From positions 1 through 41,111 of the forward strand of contig CAYYFQ010000016.1 of the NCBI GenBank assembly GCA_964471475.1: a DNA stretch of 41,111 nt, in the 5' to 3' direction. The DNA is from JAJNBD01 sp964471475. GTDB taxonomy: Bacteria; Pseudomonadota; Gammaproteobacteria; CAISUE01. Positions 34,981 through 41,111 of this stretch are shown one piece after another (positions within the stretch are counted from its first letter, which is position 1; each line of letters begins with the position of its first letter). The position numbers were made by a program, and so were the translations under genes. The notes under the pieces are model-generated. The model was not told the origin of the DNA and made no database searches. It saw only the letters and a list, made by a program, of their open reading frames with translations.

Positions 34981-35129
34981 ACTTGAAATATTCGACGTTT
35001 TTTAATGCGAAATGATAACATAACTTTTCTTTGAAATTGAATTTACAAGCATCCTGAAAAATAGTCAAAGCGCTTTAAAAAAACTCTTTTAAGAACCTAG
35101 TGACCTGGGAAAAAAGATTATCTCAATGA
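34981..35129. other. upstream region of the NRPS gene
   Basis: AT-rich DNA with no gene, between the NRPS start and the transposase remnant. It should hold the leftward NRPS promoter, but I see no convincing -35/-10 pair. Confidence 0.4.
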
Positions 35130-35237
35130 CGAGAAGAGATTGTGCGTATATGGCGACTTATAAAAAACAATGGGATTACAGAAGGCGTTCATCGCAAGAT
35201 GAAATTTAATATGCGCTTGCCCTGGTACGGAGGTTAA
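35130..35237 (+). pseudogene. transposase C-terminal remnant (ISL3-like)
   Basis: A 35-codon open stretch following an in-frame stop reads EEIVRIWRLIKNNGITEGV then HRKMK, which resembles the conserved end of ISL3-family transposases (family from memory). It lacks a start and the rest of the enzyme, and its last ten residues no longer follow the family. It is a footprint of an insertion sequence between the NRPS gene and the lactonase-like gene. Confidence 0.6.
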
Positions 35238-35311
35238 AGTCCAAAAACAAATAATATTATCTAAGCAAAAATTGCGTTAAAATAGTCTTCCCATTAGCTC
35301 GAGGAAAAAAA

Positions 35312-36145
35312 ATGAAAAGAGTTTTGCATTTTTTGTTAGGCACGTCAGCATTATTAGCCTTGAATGCCTATGCCGCGGCACCAGATGTGCGATTATATAC
35401 CCTAAACTGTGGCTATATTAATGTCCACGACAATGCGTCTTTTTCTGATACAGATTATTATTCTCACACACCTACCAAACTTGCTGATCCGTGTTTTTTA
35501 GTGAAGCATAATAATGATTGGTTATTATGGGATTTAGGCTTGGGAGATCAATATGTCGGCCATGTAACTGAGAGTAGTCAATATGGGGTAAGCTTGATTG
35601 TGCCTGTTTCCTTGGCGGATCAATTGAAAGCCTTAAAATTAGCGCCTAATGACATTAAATATGTTGCCGTATCGCATGCGCATTTTGATCACACCGGCAA
35701 TATTAGCTTGTTTCCGCATAGCACCTTACTTATGCAACGTAAAGAATATGCTTCAATCCAAAATAACCCACCCCCTATGGCTGTGAAAGATTCACTCTAT
35801 TCTTATTTAGAAACTATGCCCAAAAAATTATTAGACCATGATTATGATGTATTTGGTGACGGTAGCGTTTTGATTATACGCACACCAGGACATACACCTG
35901 GGCATCAATCCTTGCAACTTCAACTAGCAAAATCAGGTGTGGTTGTTTTATCAGGAGATGTCTATCACTCACGCGCCGCTTATCGGTATAAGTTAGTCCC
36001 AGTTTTCAATGCAAACCGAGCGGACACACTTGCTTCGATGGAGCGGATTGATGGGATCTTGAAAAATACAAAAGGTCGATTAATTATTCAACATGATATA
36101 GGTGATTTTGCAAGCTTGCCGAAGTCTCCAGAGTATTTGCAGTAG
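35312..36145 (+). CDS. exported metallo-beta-lactamase-fold hydrolase, AHL-lactonase-like
   Basis: A 277-residue enzyme with a cleavable signal peptide (hydrophobic VLHFLLGTSALLALNAYA, predicted cut near AYA-AA), so it acts in the periplasm or outside. The di-metal motif is complete: HAHFDHTG at 122-129, the later His in GHTPGHQ, Asp in SGDVYH, and the last His in IIQHDIGDF. This arrangement matches the N-acyl homoserine lactonase/AttM family, though many members cleave other lactones or esters. The start follows GAGGA in CTCGAGGAAAAAAA. It is divergent from the NRPS gene. It could act on a lactone product of the NRPS or on foreign signals, but neither is shown. Confidence 0.85.
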   Translation: MKRVLHFLLGTSALLALNAYAAAPDVRLYTLNCGYINVHDNASFSDTDYYSHTPTKLADPCFLVKHNNDWLLWDLGLGDQYVGHVTESSQYGVSLIVPVSLADQLKALKLAPNDIKYVAVSHAHFDHTGNISLFPHSTLLMQRKEYASIQNNPPPMAVKDSLYSYLETMPKKLLDHDYDVFGDGSVLIIRTPGHTPGHQSLQLQLAKSGVVVLSGDVYHSRAAYRYKLVPVFNANRADTLASMERIDGILKNTKGRLIIQHDIGDFASLPKSPEYLQ

Positions 36146-36342
36146 CCTTATCCTATCACTAGCAGGCAAAACTTAATATGCCATGGGGTTTCTGAAAATA
36201 ATCGATTATCTATTTTTCGACAGTTTGATCCATCACATCCATCGTGACAATCGCTCCTTTCAGCGCTCATGATCAAATTGAAAATTATTATATCTTATTT
36301 TAAGTTACACTATTACATAAAAATTCTACAAGCATTACTACG

Positions 36343-36627
36343 ATGACGCAGCAACCACATAAATTAAACGTACAGATTAAACCGAACGCGAAAGAAAATA
36401 AAATCATCGGTTGGCACAATGGACATCTCAAAATTGCCATTAAAGCCACGCCCGTTGATGGAAAAGCTAACCAAACATTGGTAAAATTTTTAGCTGAATA
36501 TTTTGACGTTCCCAAAAGTAGTATAAATATTCTTCGCGGAAAATCATCGTCCGTGAAAAAAATTGAAATCACAAACAGTAATGCTACTATCTTAAAATTA
36601 CTTCCAAGCAATAATCATGAAAAATAA
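36343..36627 (+). CDS. YggU/DUF167 family protein
   Basis: A 94-residue conserved protein with the family signature: LNVQIKPNAKENKIIGW at the start and KIAIKATPVDGKANQTLVKFL in the middle, ending in GKSSSVKKIEI. Its function is unproven in bacteria. The gene often sits near pyrroline-5-carboxylate reductase and YggT genes, which are absent here. It is followed after 71 bases by the DUF72 gene in the same direction and may be co-transcribed. The 197 bases before it hold no gene. Confidence 0.88.
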   Translation: MTQQPHKLNVQIKPNAKENKIIGWHNGHLKIAIKATPVDGKANQTLVKFLAEYFDVPKSSINILRGKSSSVKKIEITNSNATILKLLPSNNHEK

Positions 36628-36698
36628 CATTACTATTGAATCCACACCTTGTCCGCAGGCATAATGCGGAATCACAACGGCTGACGAGAGGGTTTTCT

Positions 36699-37418
36699 AT
36701 GCAGATATATACGGGCTGTTCTGGTTGGTCATATCCTGAATGGCGAGGGGAATTTTACCCACCGGAACTTCTTCAAGGAAAATGGTTTGATTTTTATGCT
36801 CAACGCTTCAATTCTGTAGAAGTGAACAACACTTTTTATCGCTTTCCAACTGAAGCCTTATTAATGCGCTGGAAAGAACAAACGCCGCAAAATTTTCGAC
36901 TAAGCTTGAAAGCCAATCGCGCTATCACACACTTTAACAAATTTCACCAAACAGAATCTTTACTGACCGATTTTTATCAACGCGCTGATGCCCTAGAAGA
37001 TAAATTAGGCTATATTTTATTTCAACTGCCCAAACAGGTGAAATATAATCCTGAGTTATTGAACATCATAGTAAAACAATTGTCATCTGAAAAAATGAAT
37101 GCAATTGAGTTTCGAGATAAAAGTTGGTGGCGCGATGAGGTAATAGAAACACTGCTAAAAAAAAATATTATCTTTGTAAATGTCAATGCACCAAACTTAC
37201 ATTTTCCATTTATTGATACAGGAAAAACTTGTTATTTTCGTTTTCACGGATTTTCTCGGTGGTACAAAGGTCATTATGAAAAAGCGTTTTTGGAATCATA
37301 CATTTCTGCTATCAAAGCATCCAAAGCGAAGTCTGTCTGGTGTTATTTTGACAACACCATGGACATATCTGCGCCTGCAGATGCTTTATTGTGGAACCAT
37401 TTATTCAGCCATTTTTAG
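36699..37418 (+). CDS. DUF72 (YecE) family protein
   Basis: A 239-residue TIM-barrel-like conserved protein of unknown activity. Family marks are IYTGCSGWSYPEWRGEFYP at the N-terminus, FNSVEVNNTFYRFP, NFRLSLKANRAITH, and the late FRFHGFSRWY and VWCYFDNTMD. I chose ATG 36699 because GAGAGGG precedes it and the protein then opens as the family does. A TTG at 36636 only adds 21 unrelated residues. The end is slightly short, and the downstream DNA is a decayed region. Confidence 0.87.
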   Translation: MQIYTGCSGWSYPEWRGEFYPPELLQGKWFDFYAQRFNSVEVNNTFYRFPTEALLMRWKEQTPQNFRLSLKANRAITHFNKFHQTESLLTDFYQRADALEDKLGYILFQLPKQVKYNPELLNIIVKQLSSEKMNAIEFRDKSWWRDEVIETLLKKNIIFVNVNAPNLHFPFIDTGKTCYFRFHGFSRWYKGHYEKAFLESYISAIKASKAKSVWCYFDNTMDISAPADALLWNHLFSHF

Positions 37419-37429
37419 TAAAAGTATTA

Positions 37430-37700
37430 ATGCGTTTGCACCACCGAACGTTCAACATTACTGCGATTGAATGTTATCGAGGTATTTGGGCGCTTGGAAG
37501 AGAAGAGAATTGATCGCACAAATAACACAAGCACTGAGGCGAACTCCCATCAGGCGAAGCTTCAGAGCAAACAGCCCATCTGGCGAGAGAATCAGGTATT
37601 CATTTTATTGGTGCAGAGCATCATGCGACAGAACGCTATGGTGTGCAAGCATTAGCCAAACATCTGGCGGACGTTTTTAATCTCACGCATGCGTATTTTT
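37430..37700 (+). pseudogene. remnant of a Nif3/YbgI-type metal-binding protein gene
   Basis: Pieces of the Nif3-like dinuclear-metal protein in different frames. GIWALGREE lies at 37481-37507, then LIAQITQALRRTPI in another frame at 37510-37551, and then, in a third frame from 37553, GEASEQTAHLARESGIHF followed by IGAEHHATERYG and VQALAKHL. The last part is the family C-terminus with its metal-site His and Glu residues. The N-terminal half and the segment between RTPI and GEASEQ are deleted. The final residues of the frame (to TAA at 37720) come from the neighbouring ATPase remnant. It is clearly non-functional. Confidence 0.78.
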
Positions 37701-38430
37701 TATCCCGTGTTCGCCAATAATAAAACTGATAACCTAGATTAAAATAATCATTATAGGCTTTGGCTTCTTGTAAGAATAAAGTTTCTAGAGCGGCGCCATC
37801 AATCTCAGCAGTAACGTCTAAAGGACCTTGAGGCCGAATAGTACGATAAACACCCGCATCGAAATAATAAAATTTAGGGCTATTGACGAGTTCACGTTTC
37901 GCACGTTTAGTAAAGATCGGAAGACGATAAGCAATTAAGAGATCCTCTAAAATATCAAAAAAATTACTGACCGTATGGCGGTTACTCGCTATTTCACGGC
38001 TTATGGCTGTATAGTTTAATATTTTTCCTTGAGAAAAACTCGCGGTTTCCAAGAAACGTGTAAACAAAGCAATATTTCTTGTTAGGCCTTCTTGAAAAAC
38101 TTCTTCTTTAAGATAAGTAGCAACATAGCTTGACAAATATTTTTCAACCTCATGGCTTAAAACAGCCATGGGAAATTGGCCAAATATTAACGCACGAGAG
38201 AAATCAAATTGATCACCTAGTTCTAATGCGGTTAAGGGGTACATATGGTAGGTCAGTGCTTTACCAGCAAGTAAGTTTATGCCATGCTGACGTAATTTTC
38301 TTGCACTAGAACCCGTTAATATAAAACGTAAACCACGCGATTCAATTAATCGATGCACCTCATTTAAAATGGCAGGGATTTTTTGCACTTCATCAATAAT
38401 GACCCAATCTTGATAATAATGAGAATTTTA
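37695..38430 (-). pseudogene. truncated DUF4143-type AAA ATPase gene
   Basis: The frame carries the middle of the bacterial ATPase family that pairs an AAA core with DUF4143: Walker B WVIIDEVQKIP, FILTGSSARKLR, LAGKALTYHMYPLTALEL, then the DUF4143 region to FYYWRTRDKKY. The whole N-terminal part with Walker A is missing: an in-frame stop lies just before YQDWVIIDEVQ. The usual end (EVDF...) is cut off and replaced by Nif3-remnant DNA read backwards. The only in-frame start at 38388 is a GTG inside the Walker B region, so I call it a pseudogene. Confidence 0.82.
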
Positions 38431-38432
38431 TC

Positions 38433-38461
38433 AAAAATCGAGATCGCAAATCTCGGTTTTT
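38433..38461. terminator. stem-loop with A/T flanks, possible bidirectional terminator
   Basis: Arms 38433-38444 (AAAAATCGAGAT) and 38450-38461 (ATCTCGGTTTTT) pair over 12 positions with one G-T type mismatch and a 5-base loop. The T run and A run allow termination in either direction. It lies at the broken 5' end of the ATPase pseudogene, 145 bases after the large ankyrin gene. Confidence 0.6.
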
Positions 38462-38605
38462 GTATAAAATAGAGATCAATGATCTCGTAATCGACTGTGG
38501 AGACCTCTTCATCCGTGAAACTTAGATCAGCGTAATTCGTCATCCGTTCACAATAACGCGTTTTGCATAGCAAAAGAGTCTTTTAAAAAATTTCGCTAAT
38601 GCTTA

Positions 38606-40729
38606 TCAGGTATGGTGAGATAGCGACGGGAGTTGTGCCTGCTCGACTTCGGTGATTCTTCCAGCCAAGTTGGGATTTTGCCCTACTATATCTAAACAAG
38701 AAAGGACAAGCCCTTCTATCGCTGGTTGTGCCTCGGATTGCGCTTTAGTCAGTGGGCGTTGTGAAAAAATACTGCTGATGAGAAGTGGCCCAATGCGCCT
38801 GACTTGTTCTTTTTCATCGCATAACTTAAAAAAATTACGTAGTTTTTCTTTATCATATTGTAGAGATACCTTATGAGGAGGCGAAATTCTTACATCAAGC
38901 TTCCCTAGTAAAATTTCTAAAAACTGAGAAACAACCTCTCTATACCTCTTCTCTGAAAGACAACCTAACAATCGAATAACATCCTTAGCCTGCAATAAAA
39001 TCTTTCTTGCTTCAAGCTCATCGGCTAAGCTTAATAAAAAATAGGATATGAAAGGCTTAACGTTGCTTTTAGAGTTGGGTAAAAAATAAAATCGATTCTT
39101 GTTCTGTTTTTCTTTATCAAACGCCTTTATAAGCAAAGCTAACGGTGTTTTTTGGTCCTTATTTTCCCTGCCTAGGAGCGAAGGGTTACAGTCAACAACC
39201 ATCTCAATTCGAGCGGCTAGATCCTCGGTCCTGGCAGAGGTGTAGCAGTATAATAATTTCTTGACTAAGCAGTGAAGGATAGAATTTCCTTTTTTATTTT
39301 GATAGTCGATCGCCCGAGGTTTTTTTTCGAGGAGATAGCGAAAAGTATTAAATTCGGGGGCCTTGCTCTCAGCAATGGCTACTTGTAATACTCGACCATA
39401 GGAAACCGGGTTTTGTAACTCAACTCGCTGTACCAACATATCCAAAGCCAAGTAAGTCCTGCGCCGAGCAGCCGCCTTAAACAGGTCTTCTCGATAAGTA
39501 TCCCCCTCTTCCCCTACTGCATCCAAAGATTCGGCATCGCCCGTGATTAATAGAGAGAGAATTTCTTCCATTTCAGGAGGTTCATTCTCTCTACCACAAT
39601 GTTCAACGGCAGAAAGCAAAAGAGAAGAGGTGCTATTTGGGCTTGCGACTTTGTACTGCGCAACGCGAGGGTTTATCTTTAACATCGTTAGCACAAGCGA
39701 GCCCAACTCATACTCAAACACCCACTGTAAAGGAGAAGCATATTGTAAAGGAGAAGCATATAACGTAGTTGCGTATCGTCTATAAGAAAAAGTGGTTTCA
39801 AGGCTGTCTGGATTGAGCTTCATCAGTTCAATCAAAAATTGGTGTAATTCTTGTTGAGGCCGCGTCCACTTTGGATTAACTAAAGACACATCACCTAAAT
39901 GCTCTAATTTTATTAACGCCGTATGCAACGGCAAGCACCCCTCTGCATTAACTCTTTTCAGTAGATCAGGGTATTTTCTGATAAAAGGGCGCGCCATTCT
40001 CAAAAAACCATGATTGATTGCAACGTGCAGCCAATCCGAATCCACGATTAAGACTTCTGGGTTTTTTTCAAGAAGGTATTGGACAAGCGGAAAGTTTATT
40101 GGCGTGGTTGTGCGAGGGGAAGAATAGAAAGCATGCGTTAGAGGCGTATATGAACGGGAGCCGCTAGACTTTATCACCAGCGTTTTTGGCTCGAAATCGC
40201 CAAAATACCGTACTAATGCTAAATTTCTACGCATGGCAGCAAAATGGATCGGTAGGCGCCCATATTCATCTGCCTGCATTAAAGCGGCTGGATAAGCTAC
40301 ATATAATAATTCAGCGATTTCGAGTGATTGTGCATCTTGCAAAGGCCATGTGCCATCGCTATAGTCTTGAGGTTCTCGGGGAGTTTGCACGGCTTTCGGA
40401 TCCATAACCAGCAATAAACGAACCATATTGAGATTATCAGCCAAGACGTGTTTATGCAACGAAGATAACCCGGACTTTTCTTTTTCAAGTCGTACAAATT
40501 CAAGTCGTACAAATAGAGTAGGATCGATAATATAATAATAGCAAAGGGCTTTCCAGTCGCCCTCATTAATCGCCGCGATGATTTTATTTTCATGATCTAT
40601 CTCATTTTGAGGGTAAGGCATCTCTAAGATCGCTGCTCTTGCTTCAGGAGTGTCTAAAGATTGCAAAAAAAAATGGGCATCGAAAAACTTATCTAAGGCG
40701 GCGGGCATCTCAGGGATAGGTAAAGGCAT
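38606..40729 (-). CDS. large ankyrin-repeat protein
   Basis: A 707-residue cytosolic-type protein without signal peptide or membrane segments. Degenerate ankyrin repeats cover about residues 85-510, for example LSSLHKHVLADNLNMVRLLL, YGRLPIHFAAMRRNLALVRYF, GCLPLHTALIKLEHLGDVSL and GNSILHCLVKKLL. The C-terminal 190 residues are helical and unrecognised. Proteins of this kind are frequent type IV secretion substrates in Legionella and Coxiella relatives, so an effector role is a reasonable guess only. It contains two short in-frame tandem duplications (39726-39761 and 40486-40515). It is monocistronic. Confidence 0.82.
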   Translation of the reverse strand: MPLPIPEMPAALDKFFDAHFFLQSLDTPEARAAILEMPYPQNEIDHENKIIAAINEGDWKALCYYYIIDPTLFVRLEFVRLEKEKSGLSSLHKHVLADNLNMVRLLLVMDPKAVQTPREPQDYSDGTWPLQDAQSLEIAELLYVAYPAALMQADEYGRLPIHFAAMRRNLALVRYFGDFEPKTLVIKSSGSRSYTPLTHAFYSSPRTTTPINFPLVQYLLEKNPEVLIVDSDWLHVAINHGFLRMARPFIRKYPDLLKRVNAEGCLPLHTALIKLEHLGDVSLVNPKWTRPQQELHQFLIELMKLNPDSLETTFSYRRYATTLYASPLQYASPLQWVFEYELGSLVLTMLKINPRVAQYKVASPNSTSSLLLSAVEHCGRENEPPEMEEILSLLITGDAESLDAVGEEGDTYREDLFKAAARRRTYLALDMLVQRVELQNPVSYGRVLQVAIAESKAPEFNTFRYLLEKKPRAIDYQNKKGNSILHCLVKKLLYCYTSARTEDLAARIEMVVDCNPSLLGRENKDQKTPLALLIKAFDKEKQNKNRFYFLPNSKSNVKPFISYFLLSLADELEARKILLQAKDVIRLLGCLSEKRYREVVSQFLEILLGKLDVRISPPHKVSLQYDKEKLRNFFKLCDEKEQVRRIGPLLISSIFSQRPLTKAQSEAQPAIEGLVLSCLDIVGQNPNLAGRITEVEQAQLPSLSHHT
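39726..39761. repeat. perfect 18-bp tandem duplication in ankyrin gene
   Basis: Two identical 18-base units (39726-39743 and 39744-39761) duplicate six residues, giving YASPLQYASPLQ. The reading frame is kept. Confidence 0.95.
40486..40515. repeat. 15-bp tandem duplication in ankyrin gene
   Basis: Units 40486-40500 and 40501-40515 match in 14 of 15 bases and duplicate FVRLE in the protein (LFVRLEFVRLEKEK). The reading frame is kept. Confidence 0.92.
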
Positions 40730-40940
40730 AAATAAACTCGATTAGTATTTTTATATAAAGACATGTTGACAATTCGCTAGGCTGCGACAGAAAACATTGA
40801 TTTTAGAACAACGGAGCGCATCAATATTTATAGGCAGCATTAGTAGAATTGTCACGACGCCCAAGCATTAAGTAACGCCTATTATAAAATATCAACCCTT
40901 AAGAATTCCTTATATAACCTAATCACAACGTTGGTTTTCT
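40730..40940. other. upstream region of the ankyrin gene
   Basis: AT-rich, with no supported gene. Together with the following inverted-repeat element it forms the last 380 bases of the window. Confidence 0.5.
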
Positions 40941-41074
40941 CTGCACTGGGCAAAAATCGATCATAAGCAAAACGGGTGGCGCGTAGGGAGGGCTCCCAGC
41001 GATGCGAAGCATCGATGGGATACCGCAGCAACAGGACCCGCTTAGCCTCGATGTAAATTTTTTGTCCAGTGCAG
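40941..41074. mobile_element. 134-bp inverted-repeat (MITE-like) element
   Basis: Terminal inverted repeats lie at 40941-40956 (CTGCACTGGGCAAAAA) and 41059-41074 (its complement, one mismatch). Inside are two perfect hairpins: GGGAG-gg-CTCCC at 40986-40997 and CGATGC-gaa-GCATCG at 41000-41014, the latter with the GCGAAGC core. An open frame crosses the unit on the minus strand but follows the repeat, not a gene. Confidence 0.72.
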
Positions 41075-41111
41075 CTACTTAATTTGCGTTGCAAAAAAAT
41101 CATAGAAAAGA

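Noticed and set aside
38364..38573. 69-codon frame upstream of the ATPase remnant
   Set aside because: Its end is the Walker B region read in the wrong frame and it crosses a terminator-like stem-loop. There is no recognisable protein.
40882..41103. 73-codon frame on the minus strand at the window end
   Set aside because: It coincides with the inverted-repeat element and its hairpins. Its openness is explained by the repeat sequence.
1..41111. CRISPR arrays, tRNA and rRNA genes
   Set aside because: No regularly spaced direct repeats, no tRNA-like TTCGA arms in cloverleaf context and no rRNA sequence were seen by eye. The NRPS repeats are module homology.

Overview
The window reads as chromosome from a low-GC gammaproteobacterium, most likely a host-associated member of the Legionellales (Legionella/Coxiella/Rickettsiella-like). 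This placement is an inference. It rests on the AT-rich codon use, ankyrin-repeat genes of the kind secreted as effectors in that order, a protein ending in a nuclear-localisation-like tail, many short inverted-repeat elements and decaying genes, all mixed with ordinary gammaproteobacterial housekeeping genes.

Layout. 1-8.5 kb: metabolism and DNA maintenance (threonine dehydratase, RibD, phosphate permease, HU, a likely dodecin-RarA-RecB-type nuclease operon, BamE). 8.6-10.7 kb: an unrecognised 693-aa protein with an acidic, disordered tail and a basic terminus. 10.85-16.35 kb: a compact leftward run hflK-hflC-mmsA-mmsB-adk-thioredoxin. 16.4-16.6 kb: a 149-bp inverted-repeat element in the divergent promoter region. 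16.6-18.7 kb: glyQ followed by a lolC-type permease, without glyS or lolD beside them. 18.8-20 kb: a VOC protein and a small ankyrin protein. 20.3-22.9 kb: a stand-alone acyltransferase of the trans-AT polyketide type and a SulP anion transporter. 23.1-35 kb: a single giant nonribosomal peptide synthetase gene. 35.1-37.4 kb: a transposase remnant, a secreted metallo-beta-lactamase-fold lactonase-like enzyme, and YggU and YecE family proteins. 37.4-38.6 kb: tail-to-tail remnants of a Nif3/YbgI gene and a DUF4143 ATPase gene. 38.6-40.7 kb: a large ankyrin protein. 40.9-41.07 kb: another inverted-repeat element.

The most interesting object is the 11.8-kb NRPS. I read it as C-A-T / C-A-T / C-A-T / C-T-TE. 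It starts with a condensation domain, as acyl-starting lipopeptide synthetases do. A1 has a valine-like pocket. A2 has lost the segment carrying the usual substrate-anchoring Asp and has a degenerate A5 motif. The last module has no adenylation domain. The terminal thioesterase has Cys in place of the nucleophilic Ser and Asn in place of the catalytic Asp. A discrete acyltransferase, an anion transporter and a secreted lactonase-like hydrolase sit around it. Together these suggest an undescribed acyl-peptide pathway with unusual chain release in an organism group where such clusters are not common. Module DNA shows tracts of identity, and the 3' end of the gene runs into a MITE-like repeat that supplies its stop codon.
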